From Ruegeria faecimaris (GTDB lineage: Bacteria; Pseudomonadota; Alphaproteobacteria; Rhodobacterales; Rhodobacteraceae): a stretch of DNA of 64,000 nucleotides. Each line of letters opens with the position of its first letter. The first letter of the stretch is position 1. Shown one piece after another: positions 1-9,356 of this stretch. Position numbers and translations under genes: made by a program. The notes beneath the pieces are model-generated. The model was given only the letters and a program-made list of their open reading frames with translations. It made no database searches and was not told where the DNA came from. The DNA is taken from the NCBI RefSeq assembly GCF_900182615.1, contig NZ_FXTE01000008.1:62001-126000 (forward strand), in the 5' to 3' direction.

Positions 1-116
1 GGGTTAGCGCTTGCAATATCGAAAGGATAGCAAAAGGGAAAGGGCCAAGCGCCGGGGCTATGGACAATGATGCATCGCAGCCTAATGTCGCCTAGAGGCA
101 GAGACAGGAGCGCGCG

Positions 117-2408
117 GTGGAAAAGTTTGGCAAAAGCCAGCCCGTCAAACGGACCGAGGACCAGCGGTTTCTGACCGGGCAGGGGCAATATATGGACGAT
201 GTCCTGCCGCACGGGGCTTTGCATGCGGTATTCGTGCGATCCCAGGTGGCGCATGGGGTGATTGGGGCGCTGGATCTGGATGACGCGCGCGCGGCCGAAG
301 GGGTGCGGCTCATCATGACGCTGGACGACCTGAAGGCCGCCGGGATCGACACGTGTATGAATGCGGCCATCCTGAATAACCGAGACGGTTCGAAAGCCGC
401 TGCGCCGGACCGGCATATGCTGGCCGCGGATCGCATACGGTTTGTCGGAGAACCCGTCGCTGTAGTCATTGCCGACACCGCCTTACAGGCCCGCGATGCG
501 GCCGAGCTGATCTGGGTCGAAACCTCAGACTTGCCCGTAAAACTGGACGTGTGTGCGGGCGGAGAAACGCTGCACGCGGAAACTCCGGATAATCGGGCAT
601 TTGACTGGGCGCTGGGCGATGAGGCGGCAACTATTGCTGCGTTTCAGCAGGCGGCTCATACCGTTGCACTGAATGTGGAAGACAATCGAGTGATCAACAC
701 GTCGATTGAACCGCGGGGCTGTCAGGCGCATTGGGTTGATGGGCGGTTGCACTTTTCCTATGGCGGGCAGGGGGTTTGGGCCATGCGTGGTCAGCTGGCG
801 CAAAAGTTGCGACTCAACCCCGAAGATATCCGCGTCACGACCCCGGATGTCGGTGGCGGGTTCGGCATGAAGGTCATGCCCTATCCCGAATATTTCTGCG
901 TGGCCGTTGCTGCGATGAAGTTGGGCCAGCCTGTTCACTGGATGTCTGACCGGTCCGAGGCGATGTTGTCCGATCACCATGGCCGCGATCTGTCGTCGCT
1001 GGCCGAGCTGGCATTTGACAACGATCACCGGATCACCGCCTATCGGGTGCACAGCAAGGTAAATCTTGGGGCCTATAACAGCCATTTCGGCCAGGCGATA
1101 CAAACCAATCTTTTCAGCAAAGTGTTGATGGGTGCCTATGATGTACAAACCACCTATCTGCGGGTCGAGGGGTTCTTTACCAATACAACGCAGGTTGACG
1201 CCTATCGCGGCGCAGGGCGACCCGAGGCGATATATGTCCTTGAACGCGCTATCGACCGCGCGGCCCGAGAACTGGGCGTAGATCCCTGGGAGTTGAGGCG
1301 CAAGAATTTCATCCGGCCTGAGGCATTTCCTTACAAGACCGCGACCGGCGAAACGTATGATGTCGGCGATTTCGACATGGTTCTGTCCCAAAGCCAAAGA
1401 CAGTCCAGCGGCTTTGCCGCCCGCAAGATCGCCGATGCTGAACACGGTTTGTTCCGGGGGCAGGGGATTTGTTACTATATCGAAAGCATTTTGGGCGACC
1501 CTTCCGAGAACGCAAAGATAGAGTTCGTTGAGGATGGCACCTTGAAACTTTTTGTGGGAACCCAATCCAACGGGCAGGGGCACGAAACGGTCTATGCTCA
1601 GTTCCTGTCTGACCAAACCGGGGTTCCCCTGGATTGCATCACCGTAGTTCAAGGTGACAGCGACCAGCTTCCGAATGGTGGGGGAACCGGGGGATCGCGA
1701 TCAGTTACGGTGCAAAGTACAGCGACGCTTGCCACGATCGACGTCATGGTTGCCGCATTCACGCCCTATCTCGCAGATAAGATGGGGGTGGAAGAAAGCG
1801 ACGTGCGCTTTGATTTTGAAACCTTCCGCGCGCCGGGATCAAACCTGACGCCCACTTTGACCGAGGCCGCGGATATGGCCCGTGCCGACGGGCGCGTAGA
1901 TTTGTTGCAGCATCAGGCAAGCATCTCGCTGGACGACCGTAGCTATCCCAACGGGGCACATGTTGTCGAAATCGTGATTGACCCTTGTACCGGCGAAACA
2001 TGGGTAGACCGCTATACTGTGGTCGATGATTTCGGTAATCTTATCAATCCGATGCTGGCCGAGGGGCAAGTTCATGGTGGTGTCGCACAAGGCATCGGTC
2101 AGGCGCTGTCCGAACATGTTGTCCATGATGCGCAGGGGCAACTGCTCACGGCATCGTTGATGGATTACGCCTTGCCCCGCGCAGCCGAGATACCCATGAT
2201 TAAGTTTACCTCGGCGCCGGTACCGTCAACCTCTAACCCGTTGGGAATGAAAGGATGCGGAGAGGCCGGCACCGTGGGCGCGCTGGCTGCAGTGGCAAAT
2301 GCGGTTCAGGATGCGCTCTGGGATCACGGGGTGCGGCAGGCCGATATGCCTTTTACGCCGCACAAAGTATGGGAACTGCTGAACGATGCAACTGTCGCGG
2401 CTGAGTAG
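117..2408 (+). CDS. Xanthine dehydrogenase family protein, molybdopterin-binding (large) subunit
   Basis: This 763-residue protein is a molybdenum hydroxylase large subunit of the CO dehydrogenase / aldehyde oxidase type. It starts at GTG 117, preceded by the ribosome site GACAGGAG. The N-terminal a/b hammerhead domain (about residues 15-130) is followed by the two Mo-cofactor binding domains, with glycine-rich DVGGGFGMK near residue 245. The active-site loop reads AYRGAGRPEA near 365, the form seen in form II CoxL-like enzymes, not the AYRCSFR of true CO dehydrogenase. No FAD (medium) or 2Fe-2S (small) subunit gene follows, and the upstream side is outside the window. The substrate cannot be deduced. 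Confidence 0.9.
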   Translation: MEKFGKSQPVKRTEDQRFLTGQGQYMDDVLPHGALHAVFVRSQVAHGVIGALDLDDARAAEGVRLIMTLDDLKAAGIDTCMNAAILNNRDGSKAAAPDRHMLAADRIRFVGEPVAVVIADTALQARDAAELIWVETSDLPVKLDVCAGGETLHAETPDNRAFDWALGDEAATIAAFQQAAHTVALNVEDNRVINTSIEPRGCQAHWVDGRLHFSYGGQGVWAMRGQLAQKLRLNPEDIRVTTPDVGGGFGMKVMPYPEYFCVAVAAMKLGQPVHWMSDRSEAMLSDHHGRDLSSLAELAFDNDHRITAYRVHSKVNLGAYNSHFGQAIQTNLFSKVLMGAYDVQTTYLRVEGFFTNTTQVDAYRGAGRPEAIYVLERAIDRAARELGVDPWELRRKNFIRPEAFPYKTATGETYDVGDFDMVLSQSQRQSSGFAARKIADAEHGLFRGQGICYYIESILGDPSENAKIEFVEDGTLKLFVGTQSNGQGHETVYAQFLSDQTGVPLDCITVVQGDSDQLPNGGGTGGSRSVTVQSTATLATIDVMVAAFTPYLADKMGVEESDVRFDFETFRAPGSNLTPTLTEAADMARADGRVDLLQHQASISLDDRSYPNGAHVVEIVIDPCTGETWVDRYTVVDDFGNLINPMLAEGQVHGGVAQGIGQALSEHVVHDAQGQLLTASLMDYALPRAAEIPMIKFTSAPVPSTSNPLGMKGCGEAGTVGALAAVANAVQDALWDHGVRQADMPFTPHKVWELLNDATVAAE

Positions 2409-3462
2409 AAAGGTACTGGGGTGGCTTGGACGGCCGCTGCGATCCGAGCATTCGGCCGAAACGCGCCATCGTGAACCTGTCAGCCATGTCATCATTCTAG
2501 ACGGCACCATGTCGACGCTTGAGCCCGGATATGAAACTCATGCGGGGCAGGCGCTGCGGCTGTGCTGCGAGATGGGAAGCAAGGTATCCGTCTTCTATGA
2601 GGCCGGCGTGCAATGGGAAAGCTGGAAGTCCTCGTTGGATGTGATGATGGGGCGGGGGATCAATCGCCAGATACGCCGGGCCTATGGCTATCTGGCCTCG
2701 CGGTATAAGCCCGGCGACCGTATCTATTTCATCGGCTACTCACGTGGGGCCTACGGTGTGCGCAGCCTTGCGGGTGTGATCGATATGATTGGCCTGCTCA
2801 AGGCCGAGCATGCGACCGTAAGGAATATCAAACAGGCCTACCGCCACTATGAATGCAATGCCAATGGTAGCGCTGCTGCTGCGTTTCGCCGGCAGTTCTG
2901 TCATGAAGATGTTGCAATCGAAATGATCGGCGTGTGGGATACAGTAAAAGCGCTGGGCTTGCGTCTACCGCTGCTTTGGCGTTGGGCAGAGGATCGCCAC
3001 GCCTTCCACAACCATCAGCTTGGTCCCGCTACACGCCACGGCTACCACGCGATGGCGCTGGATGAAACGCGCGAGGTATTCGAGCCGGTCCTGTGGAAAT
3101 GTACCCCCGATTTTAAAGGCCATATCGAGCAAGTCTGGTTCCGAGGCACCCATGGCGATGTGGGTGGCCAGTTGAACGGGTTTGAAGAAGCCCGCCCCCT
3201 TAGCAACATCTCGCTGGTTTGGATGCTGGACAAGGCAGAGCTGCACGGCCTGCCATTGCCGGAGGGATGGAGAGACCGCTTTGTGATCGACCCTCATGCG
3301 CGTTCGGTCGGCACATGGCGCGGTTGGGGTAAGATTTTCCTACTGCGCAAGCACCGCAAAGTAGGCCGCGACCGATCCGAGCGGCTGCATGTCTCGGTTT
3401 CGCCAAACGAACTGCCCGGTTGGGTGCCGATGTTGGATTTGCCATCGCATCCAGCGCAGTAA
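2386..3462 (+). CDS. DUF2235 domain protein, alpha/beta-hydrolase-like
   Basis: 358 residues. The protein carries the hallmarks of DUF2235: an N-terminal HVIILDGT strand near residue 32, a nucleophile elbow GYSRGAYG near residue 118 (lipase GxSxG type), and IGVWDTVKALG near 180. Some DUF2235 members are Tle1-like phospholipase effectors of type VI secretion, but no secretion genes are nearby, so that role is not supported here. The ATG at 2386 lies inside the end of the preceding molybdenum hydroxylase gene (23-bp overlap in another frame), which suggests translational coupling. The substrate is unknown. Confidence 0.8.
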   Translation: MQLSRLSRKVLGWLGRPLRSEHSAETRHREPVSHVIILDGTMSTLEPGYETHAGQALRLCCEMGSKVSVFYEAGVQWESWKSSLDVMMGRGINRQIRRAYGYLASRYKPGDRIYFIGYSRGAYGVRSLAGVIDMIGLLKAEHATVRNIKQAYRHYECNANGSAAAAFRRQFCHEDVAIEMIGVWDTVKALGLRLPLLWRWAEDRHAFHNHQLGPATRHGYHAMALDETREVFEPVLWKCTPDFKGHIEQVWFRGTHGDVGGQLNGFEEARPLSNISLVWMLDKAELHGLPLPEGWRDRFVIDPHARSVGTWRGWGKIFLLRKHRKVGRDRSERLHVSVSPNELPGWVPMLDLPSHPAQ

Positions 3463-3586
3463 TTCGGTTCCAGCTGCGAACAAAAATCACTGGGAACATT
3501 TACTGGTTAGTGAGACCCTAGTACTCATATATTGAAACAAGTATCGGATCATCATACTCACGCCGAACACAAAGGCGAATTGACAT

Positions 3587-4675
3587 ATGGCAGACCCATA
3601 TTTTTCCGAACTCAAGTACCTTGGAGGCCCACCACAGGACTTTATCGAGGTCGCTGTTGACGCGGGTGCAGATGTTTCTGGGCTTGTTGTTACGATCTAC
3701 AACTCTGACGGATCTATCCGCAGCACTAACACGCTTGATGGGATCACCCCGACGACAGTCGCAGGCCGGGACGTCTATGTAATTGATTCAGCCAGTTCCG
3801 CCACCTTTACCGGGCTCGGTAAAACCAATGGTATCTCTTTATCCGACGGGTCAACGGTTTATCAGTTCAGCTCTTTCAGCGATCCCCCCAGCCCCGGCCC
3901 GATAACGGCGACAGCTGGCCCCGCCAATGGGATGAGCTCGACGGTTATCGGCGAGGCCGGGGCGGGAGATTCACTTATTTCCACCGACAATGGTGGAACC
4001 TATACGGTGAACACCACTCCGACACCGGGCACCATACCGTGCCTGACGGCAGGAACGTTGATTGCGACCGATCAGGGCCCAGTTTTGATCGAGAGTTTGA
4101 AGCAAGGTGATCGTGTCTTGACGGATCATGGTTGCACGCAGCCTTTGTCACAAATCATTCGGCGACATGTCAGTGTGCGGGATTTGCGCCGCAATCCCAA
4201 GCTTTACCCAGTACGCATTTGCGCTGGCGCGCTAGGGCAGGGCCTGCCCAGACGCGACCTGCTCGTGTCCCGTCAGCACCGGATGCTGATATCCTCGGCG
4301 ATCGTTAAGCGCATGTTTGAGCGCCCCGAGGTTCTGGTCTCAGCTATAAAGTTGGTCGAGCTTCCGGGGATATACGTCGACGACAGAATTACAGAAGTTA
4401 CTTATTTCCACCTGGTGTTTTCTGAACATGAGGTAATTTATGCAGATGGCGCCCCGACCGAGAGCCTTTTGCTTGGCGATGAAGCACTGAAATCTCTACC
4501 GGCAGCAGCCATGGAAGAGCTTTTTACGCTGTTCCCCGATCTTGTCGAAACCCCGATGCAAAAGACCAACTACAAAATCCCGGTGGGGGGGCGGCAAAAG
4601 CGATTGATCGCTCGGCATGCACGGAACCGGCGGCCGCTTTTGGCAGATTACGACTCTTCTTCGATTCCAGTGTGA
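3587..4675 (+). CDS. Hint-domain (Hedgehog/intein-type) protein
   Basis: 362 residues. The first 150 residues are Thr/Ser/Gly-rich and resemble an exported beta-rich region (PYFSELKYLGGPPQDFIEV at the start). From about residue 152 there is a Hint domain beginning with CLTAGTLIATDQGPVLIESL, followed by RVLTDHG and the Rhodobacterales-type core LLVSRQHRMLISS. Hint domains can self-cleave at the Cys. No export signal peptide is evident, so a type I (C-terminal signal) or cytoplasmic location are both open. A paralogue with the same domain lies at 18,875-20,014. It is flanked by a 124-bp upstream gap and convergent gcrA. Confidence 0.8.
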   Translation: MADPYFSELKYLGGPPQDFIEVAVDAGADVSGLVVTIYNSDGSIRSTNTLDGITPTTVAGRDVYVIDSASSATFTGLGKTNGISLSDGSTVYQFSSFSDPPSPGPITATAGPANGMSSTVIGEAGAGDSLISTDNGGTYTVNTTPTPGTIPCLTAGTLIATDQGPVLIESLKQGDRVLTDHGCTQPLSQIIRRHVSVRDLRRNPKLYPVRICAGALGQGLPRRDLLVSRQHRMLISSAIVKRMFERPEVLVSAIKLVELPGIYVDDRITEVTYFHLVFSEHEVIYADGAPTESLLLGDEALKSLPAAAMEELFTLFPDLVETPMQKTNYKIPVGGRQKRLIARHARNRRPLLADYDSSSIPV

Positions 4676-4776
4676 TCGCTCTTAGATGACGCAGAGCCAA
4701 AACAGGTGTATTGCCTGCATTCCGGCCTGCTGCGGGCACCGCGCTCTTTTGCTAGGTGCCTGCCTTCGTCAAAGCC

Positions 4777-5352
4777 TTACCGCCGCCGGTCGCGACGTGA
4801 GCTCATAGGCTGGAACGCCACACCCACATGCGCTTCGCAATAAGGTTTGCCTGCCTCAACGGGCAGACCGCAAAACCAGAAATCCTCGGTCGCGGGGTCG
4901 CCGACGGGCCATTTGCAGGTCTTCTCGGTCAGTTCCATCAGCGTCAGCTTTTTGGCTTTCTTCTCAACCTCGTTGACCTTGGCCAGCGCCTCGGGGCTGA
5001 TCTCGTTCGCTGAAGGTTGCGGCGGCAGCGGTTGACCGGCCGGGATGATCTGACGGCGGGCCGGAACAGCGGGCTTGGCCTCGGCTGCCGGCGCTGCGGC
5101 TGGACGTGCCGGTTCCGTCTTGGGCGTGGGTTTGGGCTTGGCCTCGGCCTTGGGCGCGGGCGCTGGTTTTTCCTTTGGCTCAGCCTTGGCGGGGGTCGCG
5201 CCGGTTGCGCGATTCGACAGGCCCAGCCGGTGGACTTTGCCGATAACCGCATTGCGGGTCACACCGCCCAGTTCCTTGGCGATCTGGCTGGCCGACTGGC
5301 CCTCGCCCCACATCTTTTTAAGCAGCTCTACACGCTCGTCAGTCCAGGACAT
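4777..5352 (-). CDS. gcrA: GcrA cell cycle regulator
   Basis: GcrA is a sigma70-associated activator of CcrM-methylated promoters in alphaproteobacterial cell-cycle control. The first 45 residues hold the diagnostic helix-turn-helix (MSWTDERVELLKKMWGEG, then SASQIAKELGGVTRNAVIGK). A long Ala/Pro/Lys-rich linker occupies residues 50-115. The C-terminal region binds sigma factor and has CKWPVGDP and the FCGLPVEAGKPYCEAH cysteine motif. The start at 5352 (second Met) is preferred because AAAGG then lies 7 bases upstream; 5355 is the alternative. The G/C-rich linker explains the many spurious reading frames on the other strand. Confidence 0.95.
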   Translation of the reverse strand: MSWTDERVELLKKMWGEGQSASQIAKELGGVTRNAVIGKVHRLGLSNRATGATPAKAEPKEKPAPAPKAEAKPKPTPKTEPARPAAAPAAEAKPAVPARRQIIPAGQPLPPQPSANEISPEALAKVNEVEKKAKKLTLMELTEKTCKWPVGDPATEDFWFCGLPVEAGKPYCEAHVGVAFQPMSSRRDRRR

Positions 5353-5478
5353 CATTTGCCTTTCAAAAGCGGAAAGCGGCCCCGGATTCGGGCCGCCTTG
5401 GGAATTCGTCTCAGCCCCCTATTTTAAACACTGCGGTCCGAGTTACAAGCGGTCTTCGAATCAGGTAGAGGGCAGATC

Positions 5479-6282
5479 ATGCAGAATCTCATGGATCAGG
5501 AGGCACGCCGCTTTGGTGCGGTGAACTGGATGGGTCTCTATACGCTGGCCCGGCGGGAAACTTTGCGGTTTATGGCGGTGTGGACGCAGACACTTTTGGC
5601 ACCGCTGGTGACTGCGGGGCTGTTTCTGCTGATCTTCAACATCGCTATCGGGCCCAGCCGGTCTGATGTGATGGGCGTGCCATTTTTGACCTTTCTGGCG
5701 CCGGGCATCATGATGATGACGGTGATCCAGAATGCGTTTGCCAATACTTCGTCCTCGATGGTGATCTCGAAAGTACAGGGCAACATCGTCGATACCCTTA
5801 TGCCGCCGCTTTCGCCGTTAGAGATTCTGCTGGGATACCTTGCGGGCGGCATTGCCCGTGGCTTTCTGATCGCTGTTGTCGTTGCAACCGCGCTGGCGCT
5901 GGTGCTGGGTATTGTCCCGCAGAACCCACTGATCGCCATGATCTTTGTAGTGCTGGGAGGTGCCTTTATGGGCGCGCTGGGCCTTTTTGCCGGGATATTC
6001 GCCAATAAGTTCGACCAGATGGCTGCGATTACCAACTTCATCGTCACGCCTTTGGCGTTTCTTTCTGGCACCTTTTACTCGGTCGAGGCATTGCCGCCGG
6101 TTTTGTACCGGCTAAGCCACGCCAACCCGGTTTTCTATCTGATCGACGGGCTGCGCTACGGTATGATTGGGGTTTCGGACAGCTCGCCCTACCTTGGGAT
6201 GTTGATCTGCACGGCTGCAACACTGGTGGTCGGTGCACTGACCTGGCAGATGCTGCGAACGGGCTATCGGCTCAAGGCCTGA
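5479..6282 (+). CDS. ABC-2 type transporter permease
   Basis: This 267-residue integral membrane protein has about six hydrophobic helices and the ABC-2 permease layout: a cytoplasmic N-terminus (YTLARRETLRF) and helix pairs ending in FLSGTFYSVEALPPVLYRLSHANPVFYLIDGLRYG, which is typical of NodJ/YadH-like export permeases. The ribosome site GAGGGC precedes ATG 5479. The partner ATPase is not adjacent and must be encoded elsewhere. The 3' end overlaps the convergent DMT gene by 19 bp. The exported substrate is unknown, with polysaccharide, lipid or drug all possible. Confidence 0.85.
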   Translation: MQNLMDQEARRFGAVNWMGLYTLARRETLRFMAVWTQTLLAPLVTAGLFLLIFNIAIGPSRSDVMGVPFLTFLAPGIMMMTVIQNAFANTSSSMVISKVQGNIVDTLMPPLSPLEILLGYLAGGIARGFLIAVVVATALALVLGIVPQNPLIAMIFVVLGGAFMGALGLFAGIFANKFDQMAAITNFIVTPLAFLSGTFYSVEALPPVLYRLSHANPVFYLIDGLRYGMIGVSDSSPYLGMLICTAATLVVGALTWQMLRTGYRLKA

Positions 6283-7157
6283 CGGTGCCGCGCCTCGCGC
6301 CACACAAGAATCAGCCCTCCGGCCAAGATGATGGCAGATCCAATCAGGCTGACCGCGTCGGGGACCACATCGAATATCGCAAAATCATATAGCGCAGCGA
6401 ACAGCAGTGTCGCATAGCTTATCGGCGCTACGAAAGACGCATCTGCCCGCGCCATGCCGTTAACGAAACAGGCCTGTGCGCAAGCCATCAATGCGCCGAT
6501 CCCCGCAAGGGCCGCCCATTGCGCCGGGCTGGGCATCTGAAACACGAAACTCACCGCGACCGACGCGATAGTCAGGCCCATAGCGTTGTTCACCAATAGA
6601 ATTTGGATCGGGCTCTCTCGCCCTGACAGCTTTTTGATAAAGATCAGCTCCATCCCGATGACGACCGCCGCCGCCAGCGCCAGTAACGCCGCAGGTTGGA
6701 AGCTCGCAGGTGTCGGGCGCAGCAGAACCATAGCCCCGATCAGGGCCACCGCCGCCGCCAGCCAGCGCCAGGGGCCGACGCCTTCTTTCAGCAAGGGAAT
6801 GGCCAGAACCATCGCAAAGACCGGGTTCAAGAACGAAATCGCCGTCGCATCCGCCATCGGTATGAATGCGACCGATGCAAACATCAGCGTGATTCCCAGC
6901 CAGCCAAAGCTTGTCCTACCGATATGCAGTCCCCAATGGGGCCGCCGCAGGGTAGGGCGCATGATGCCCACTGCCGAAACGATGACGAGGAAGGCGAATA
7001 GAAACCGCCCGTGGCTGATCTGCATTGGATGCAAAGGAGCACCTAGCGTATCTGTCCCCAAAGCTTTGGCCAGCAGGGTGGTTGCCGCAAGGAATGCACT
7101 GGCGACAAAAATCAACAGTGCCGCAAGGGGCGGGTTATGCGCTTTGGGAACGAACAT
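6264..7157 (-). CDS. DMT family transporter (EamA domains)
   Basis: 297 residues with ten predicted transmembrane helices in two EamA repeats, typical of drug/metabolite exporters. The first repeat includes ISHGRFLFAFLVIV and a second-half start around LALAAAVVIGMELIFIKKLSG. It runs convergently with the ABC-2 permease and overlaps its last 19 bp. A second, diverged DMT exporter is found at 23,716-24,642. The substrate cannot be predicted from sequence. Confidence 0.88.
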   Translation of the reverse strand: MFVPKAHNPPLAALLIFVASAFLAATTLLAKALGTDTLGAPLHPMQISHGRFLFAFLVIVSAVGIMRPTLRRPHWGLHIGRTSFGWLGITLMFASVAFIPMADATAISFLNPVFAMVLAIPLLKEGVGPWRWLAAAVALIGAMVLLRPTPASFQPAALLALAAAVVIGMELIFIKKLSGRESPIQILLVNNAMGLTIASVAVSFVFQMPSPAQWAALAGIGALMACAQACFVNGMARADASFVAPISYATLLFAALYDFAIFDVVPDAVSLIGSAIILAGGLILVWREARHRQALSR

Positions 7158-7204
7158 GCGTAAGCGGTGATGTACGGGTGGACGAAAGGCAAGAGGTAAA
7201 ACGG

Positions 7205-7570
7205 TCAGGGCTGTCCCGACGGTGTTGCAAGAGCCTGTTTGGCCTGTCGCAAGCTGTCCAGAAAACGATTTGCGCGGCCGATCCGCGCCTCAACCTCTTC
7301 GATCCGTTCCTGAAGAAATGCTACGCCGTCAAAGGTTTCGGGATCAGCCGCACCAAGTTGCCCCAGCAGAGTTGCAAGTTGGGCGATACTGATCCCCGCC
7401 GCCTGTGCATCGCCGATCTGTTCCAGCGTGATCAGCGTGTCATCCGGGTAGTCGCGATAGCTGTTTGTCGCTTCTGGCCCGGGGCGCGAGGCAATCAATC
7501 CGTGCCGTTCGTAAAACCGCAATGTGTCGCGGGGCAGCCCGCTTCGGCGGGACAGTTCTCCGATACGCAT
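7205..7570 (-). CDS. MerR family transcriptional regulator
   Basis: The 121-residue protein opens with the MerR winged helix MRIGELSRRSGLPRDTLRFYERHGLI, followed by a dimerisation coiled coil (residues 75-115) rich in Glu/Arg/Leu. No C-terminal metal-binding cysteines are visible, so it is unlikely to be a mercury, copper or zinc sensor of the classical kind. The start at 7570 matches the family; an upstream ATG at 7582 would add four residues. It is divergent from the zinc-ribbon gene at 7641, with a dyad operator between them. Confidence 0.85.
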   Translation of the reverse strand: MRIGELSRRSGLPRDTLRFYERHGLIASRPGPEATNSYRDYPDDTLITLEQIGDAQAAGISIAQLATLLGQLGAADPETFDGVAFLQERIEEVEARIGRANRFLDSLRQAKQALATPSGQP

Positions 7571-7577
7571 CTGTAAA

Positions 7578-7599
7578 ACCATTGACTATACTCTATGGT
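7578..7599. promoter_or_regulatory. Putative MerR operator between divergent genes
   Basis: The dyad ACCAT-12 bp-ATGGT sits between the MerR gene and the zinc-ribbon gene. On the + strand a TTGACT -35 element at 7582-7587 is separated by 19 bp from a weak TTATGG at 7607-7612. A long 19-bp spacer with the operator inside it is the usual architecture of promoters controlled by MerR proteins. The -10 match is poor, so this is an inference. Confidence 0.45.
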
Positions 7600-7640
7600 T
7601 TTGATCTTATGGCCCGTGGTCAAAGCCTGCAAGGGGAAAG

Positions 7641-7901
7641 ATGATGGGATCCAAATGTCAAAGCTGCGGCATGCCTCTTAGCAAGGATACCGAAGGGGGA
7701 GGCAGCGAAGCGGACGGAACCCGCAGCACACGGTATTGTTCACTCTGTTACGCTGACGGTGCGTTTCGACATCCCGATGCCTCGTTCGAGGAATTTCAGT
7801 CCCATTGTCTGGATGCGCTGGTGAACAAGGGCATGCCCCGCATTCTGGCCTGGGCTTTTACGCGCGGTATGGGTCGATTAGACCGCTGGAGCGAAGGCTG
7901 A
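7641..7901 (+). CDS. Zinc-ribbon domain protein (putative zinc ribbon family)
   Basis: 86 residues. The N-terminus carries CQSCGMPL, then RYCSLCYADGAFRHP, giving two CxxC pairs that form a small zinc ribbon, as in the putative zinc-ribbon family often found as a stand-alone protein. The rest (FQSHCLDALVNKGMPRILAWAFTRGMGRL) is helical. Likely regulated by the divergent MerR protein. The start is ATG 7641 or 7644 behind AAGGGGAAAG. The cellular role is not known. Confidence 0.75.
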   Translation: MMGSKCQSCGMPLSKDTEGGGSEADGTRSTRYCSLCYADGAFRHPDASFEEFQSHCLDALVNKGMPRILAWAFTRGMGRLDRWSEG

Positions 7902-8140
7902 TACGGGGGTTGCAGCGTTGCAGCAACAAAGCCCTTTTCATCGCAAATCTTCGGCGCTATACGGCATCCATGATCAAACACGCTGATATCCTGCGACTTC
8001 GACGCCGACGCTTTGCCGCGTAACCGGCCCGTTTGATCCTTTTGCGCTGCCCAAATCGGCGCATCTCCCACCAAATCAGTTGACGAACATGGCCCTCGTG
8101 TATCACTCACGGGGCTCAACATATCGAAAAGGATGATCCG

Positions 8141-9328
8141 ATGATCCCGTCCGTTCTGCCGACCTATAATCGTGCGCCCCTGACCTTTGTGAAGGGCGAA
8201 GGCGCTTGGCTGACCGAGGCGGATGGCCGACGTTTTCTGGATATGGGCGCGGGGATTGCTGTGAATGCACTGGGCCATGCGCATCCGGCGCTGGTGAACG
8301 CGCTGACGGAACAGGCCCACGCGCTGTGGCATGTGTCGAACCTTTATAACATCCCTCAGCAGCAGGCGCTGGCTGATAAGCTGGTTGAACATACCTTTGC
8401 CGACACGGTGTTCTTTACCAATTCAGGCACGGAAGCCTGCGAGCTGGCTGTGAAAATGGCACGCAAATATTTCTACGATAAAGATCAGCCCGAACGGGTC
8501 GACATCATCACCTTTGACGGTTCGTTTCACGGTCGGTCTTCGGCAGGTATCGCCGCTGCGGGGTCCGAGAAAATGACCAAAGGCTTTGGCCCGCTGCTGC
8601 CCGGCTTTGTACACCTGACATTTGGTGATCTTGACGGCGTCACCAATGCGATCTCGGACAAGACCGCGGCGATCTTGATCGAACCCATTCAGGGCGAGGG
8701 CGGTATTCGCCCCGTCCCTGATGCCGAGCTCAAAGCGCTGCGTCAGATCTGCAACGACAATGGCCTGTTGCTGATCCTCGACGAGGTCCAATGCGGCGTT
8801 GGGCGTACCGGTAAACTTTTTGCCCATGAATGGGCGGGCATCACGCCTGACATCATGATGGTCGCCAAGGGCATCGGTGGAGGGTTCCCTCTGGGTGCGG
8901 TGCTGGCCACCGAAGACGCGGCCAGCGGCATGACGGCAGGTACGCACGGGTCGACCTATGGCGGAAACCCTCTCGGTTGCGCGGTGGGCTGCGCGGTGAT
9001 CGACCAGGTTGCAACCCCCGCCTTTCTGGACGGGGTCAATCGCAAGGCGGGCATGTTGCGCCAGAAGCTCGAAGGATTGATTGCAAATCATCCGGACGTG
9101 TTCGAAGAGGTGCGCGGCGCAGGGCTCATGCTGGGTCTGAAATGCAAGGCGACCAACTTGGACGTGGTGAATGCGGGATATGATAACGGCCTCATCACCG
9201 TTCCCGCCGCTGACAATGTGATCCGCCTATTGCCGCCTTTGACCCTGACAGAGGACGACATTGCACAGGCGGTTATTCGTCTGGAGAAAACGGCCGCGCA
9301 GGTCGATAGCAATCTGGCGTCTGCCTGA
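8141..9328 (+). CDS. argD: Acetylornithine/aspartate aminotransferase family protein
   Basis: This 395-residue class III PLP-dependent aminotransferase should convert N-acetyl-glutamate semialdehyde to N-acetylornithine in arginine synthesis. Evidence includes [20 protein letters not shown] (PLP phosphate binding), [21 protein letters not shown], and the Schiff-base lysine in [14 protein letters not shown] near residue 247. AAAAGGA lies just upstream of ATG 8141. It is directly followed by ornithine carbamoyltransferase, which supports the arginine assignment over other class III transaminases. Confidence 0.93.
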   Translation: MIPSVLPTYNRAPLTFVKGEGAWLTEADGRRFLDMGAGIAVNALGHAHPALVNALTEQAHALWHVSNLYNIPQQQALADKLVEHTFADTVFFTNSGTEACELAVKMARKYFYDKDQPERVDIITFDGSFHGRSSAGIAAAGSEKMTKGFGPLLPGFVHLTFGDLDGVTNAISDKTAAILIEPIQGEGGIRPVPDAELKALRQICNDNGLLLILDEVQCGVGRTGKLFAHEWAGITPDIMMVAKGIGGGFPLGAVLATEDAASGMTAGTHGSTYGGNPLGCAVGCAVIDQVATPAFLDGVNRKAGMLRQKLEGLIANHPDVFEEVRGAGLMLGLKCKATNLDVVNAGYDNGLITVPAADNVIRLLPPLTLTEDDIAQAVIRLEKTAAQVDSNLASA

Positions 9329-9356
9329 GCCCACCCGATTAGAAAAGCGAAACGAC

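Noticed and set aside
525-1652. 375-aa frame antisense to the molybdenum hydroxylase
   Set aside because: Shadow frame; the sense gene carries the family motifs.
5017-5524. Gly/Leu-rich frames opposite gcrA
   Set aside because: They are produced by the reverse complement of the Ala/Pro/Lys linker of GcrA.
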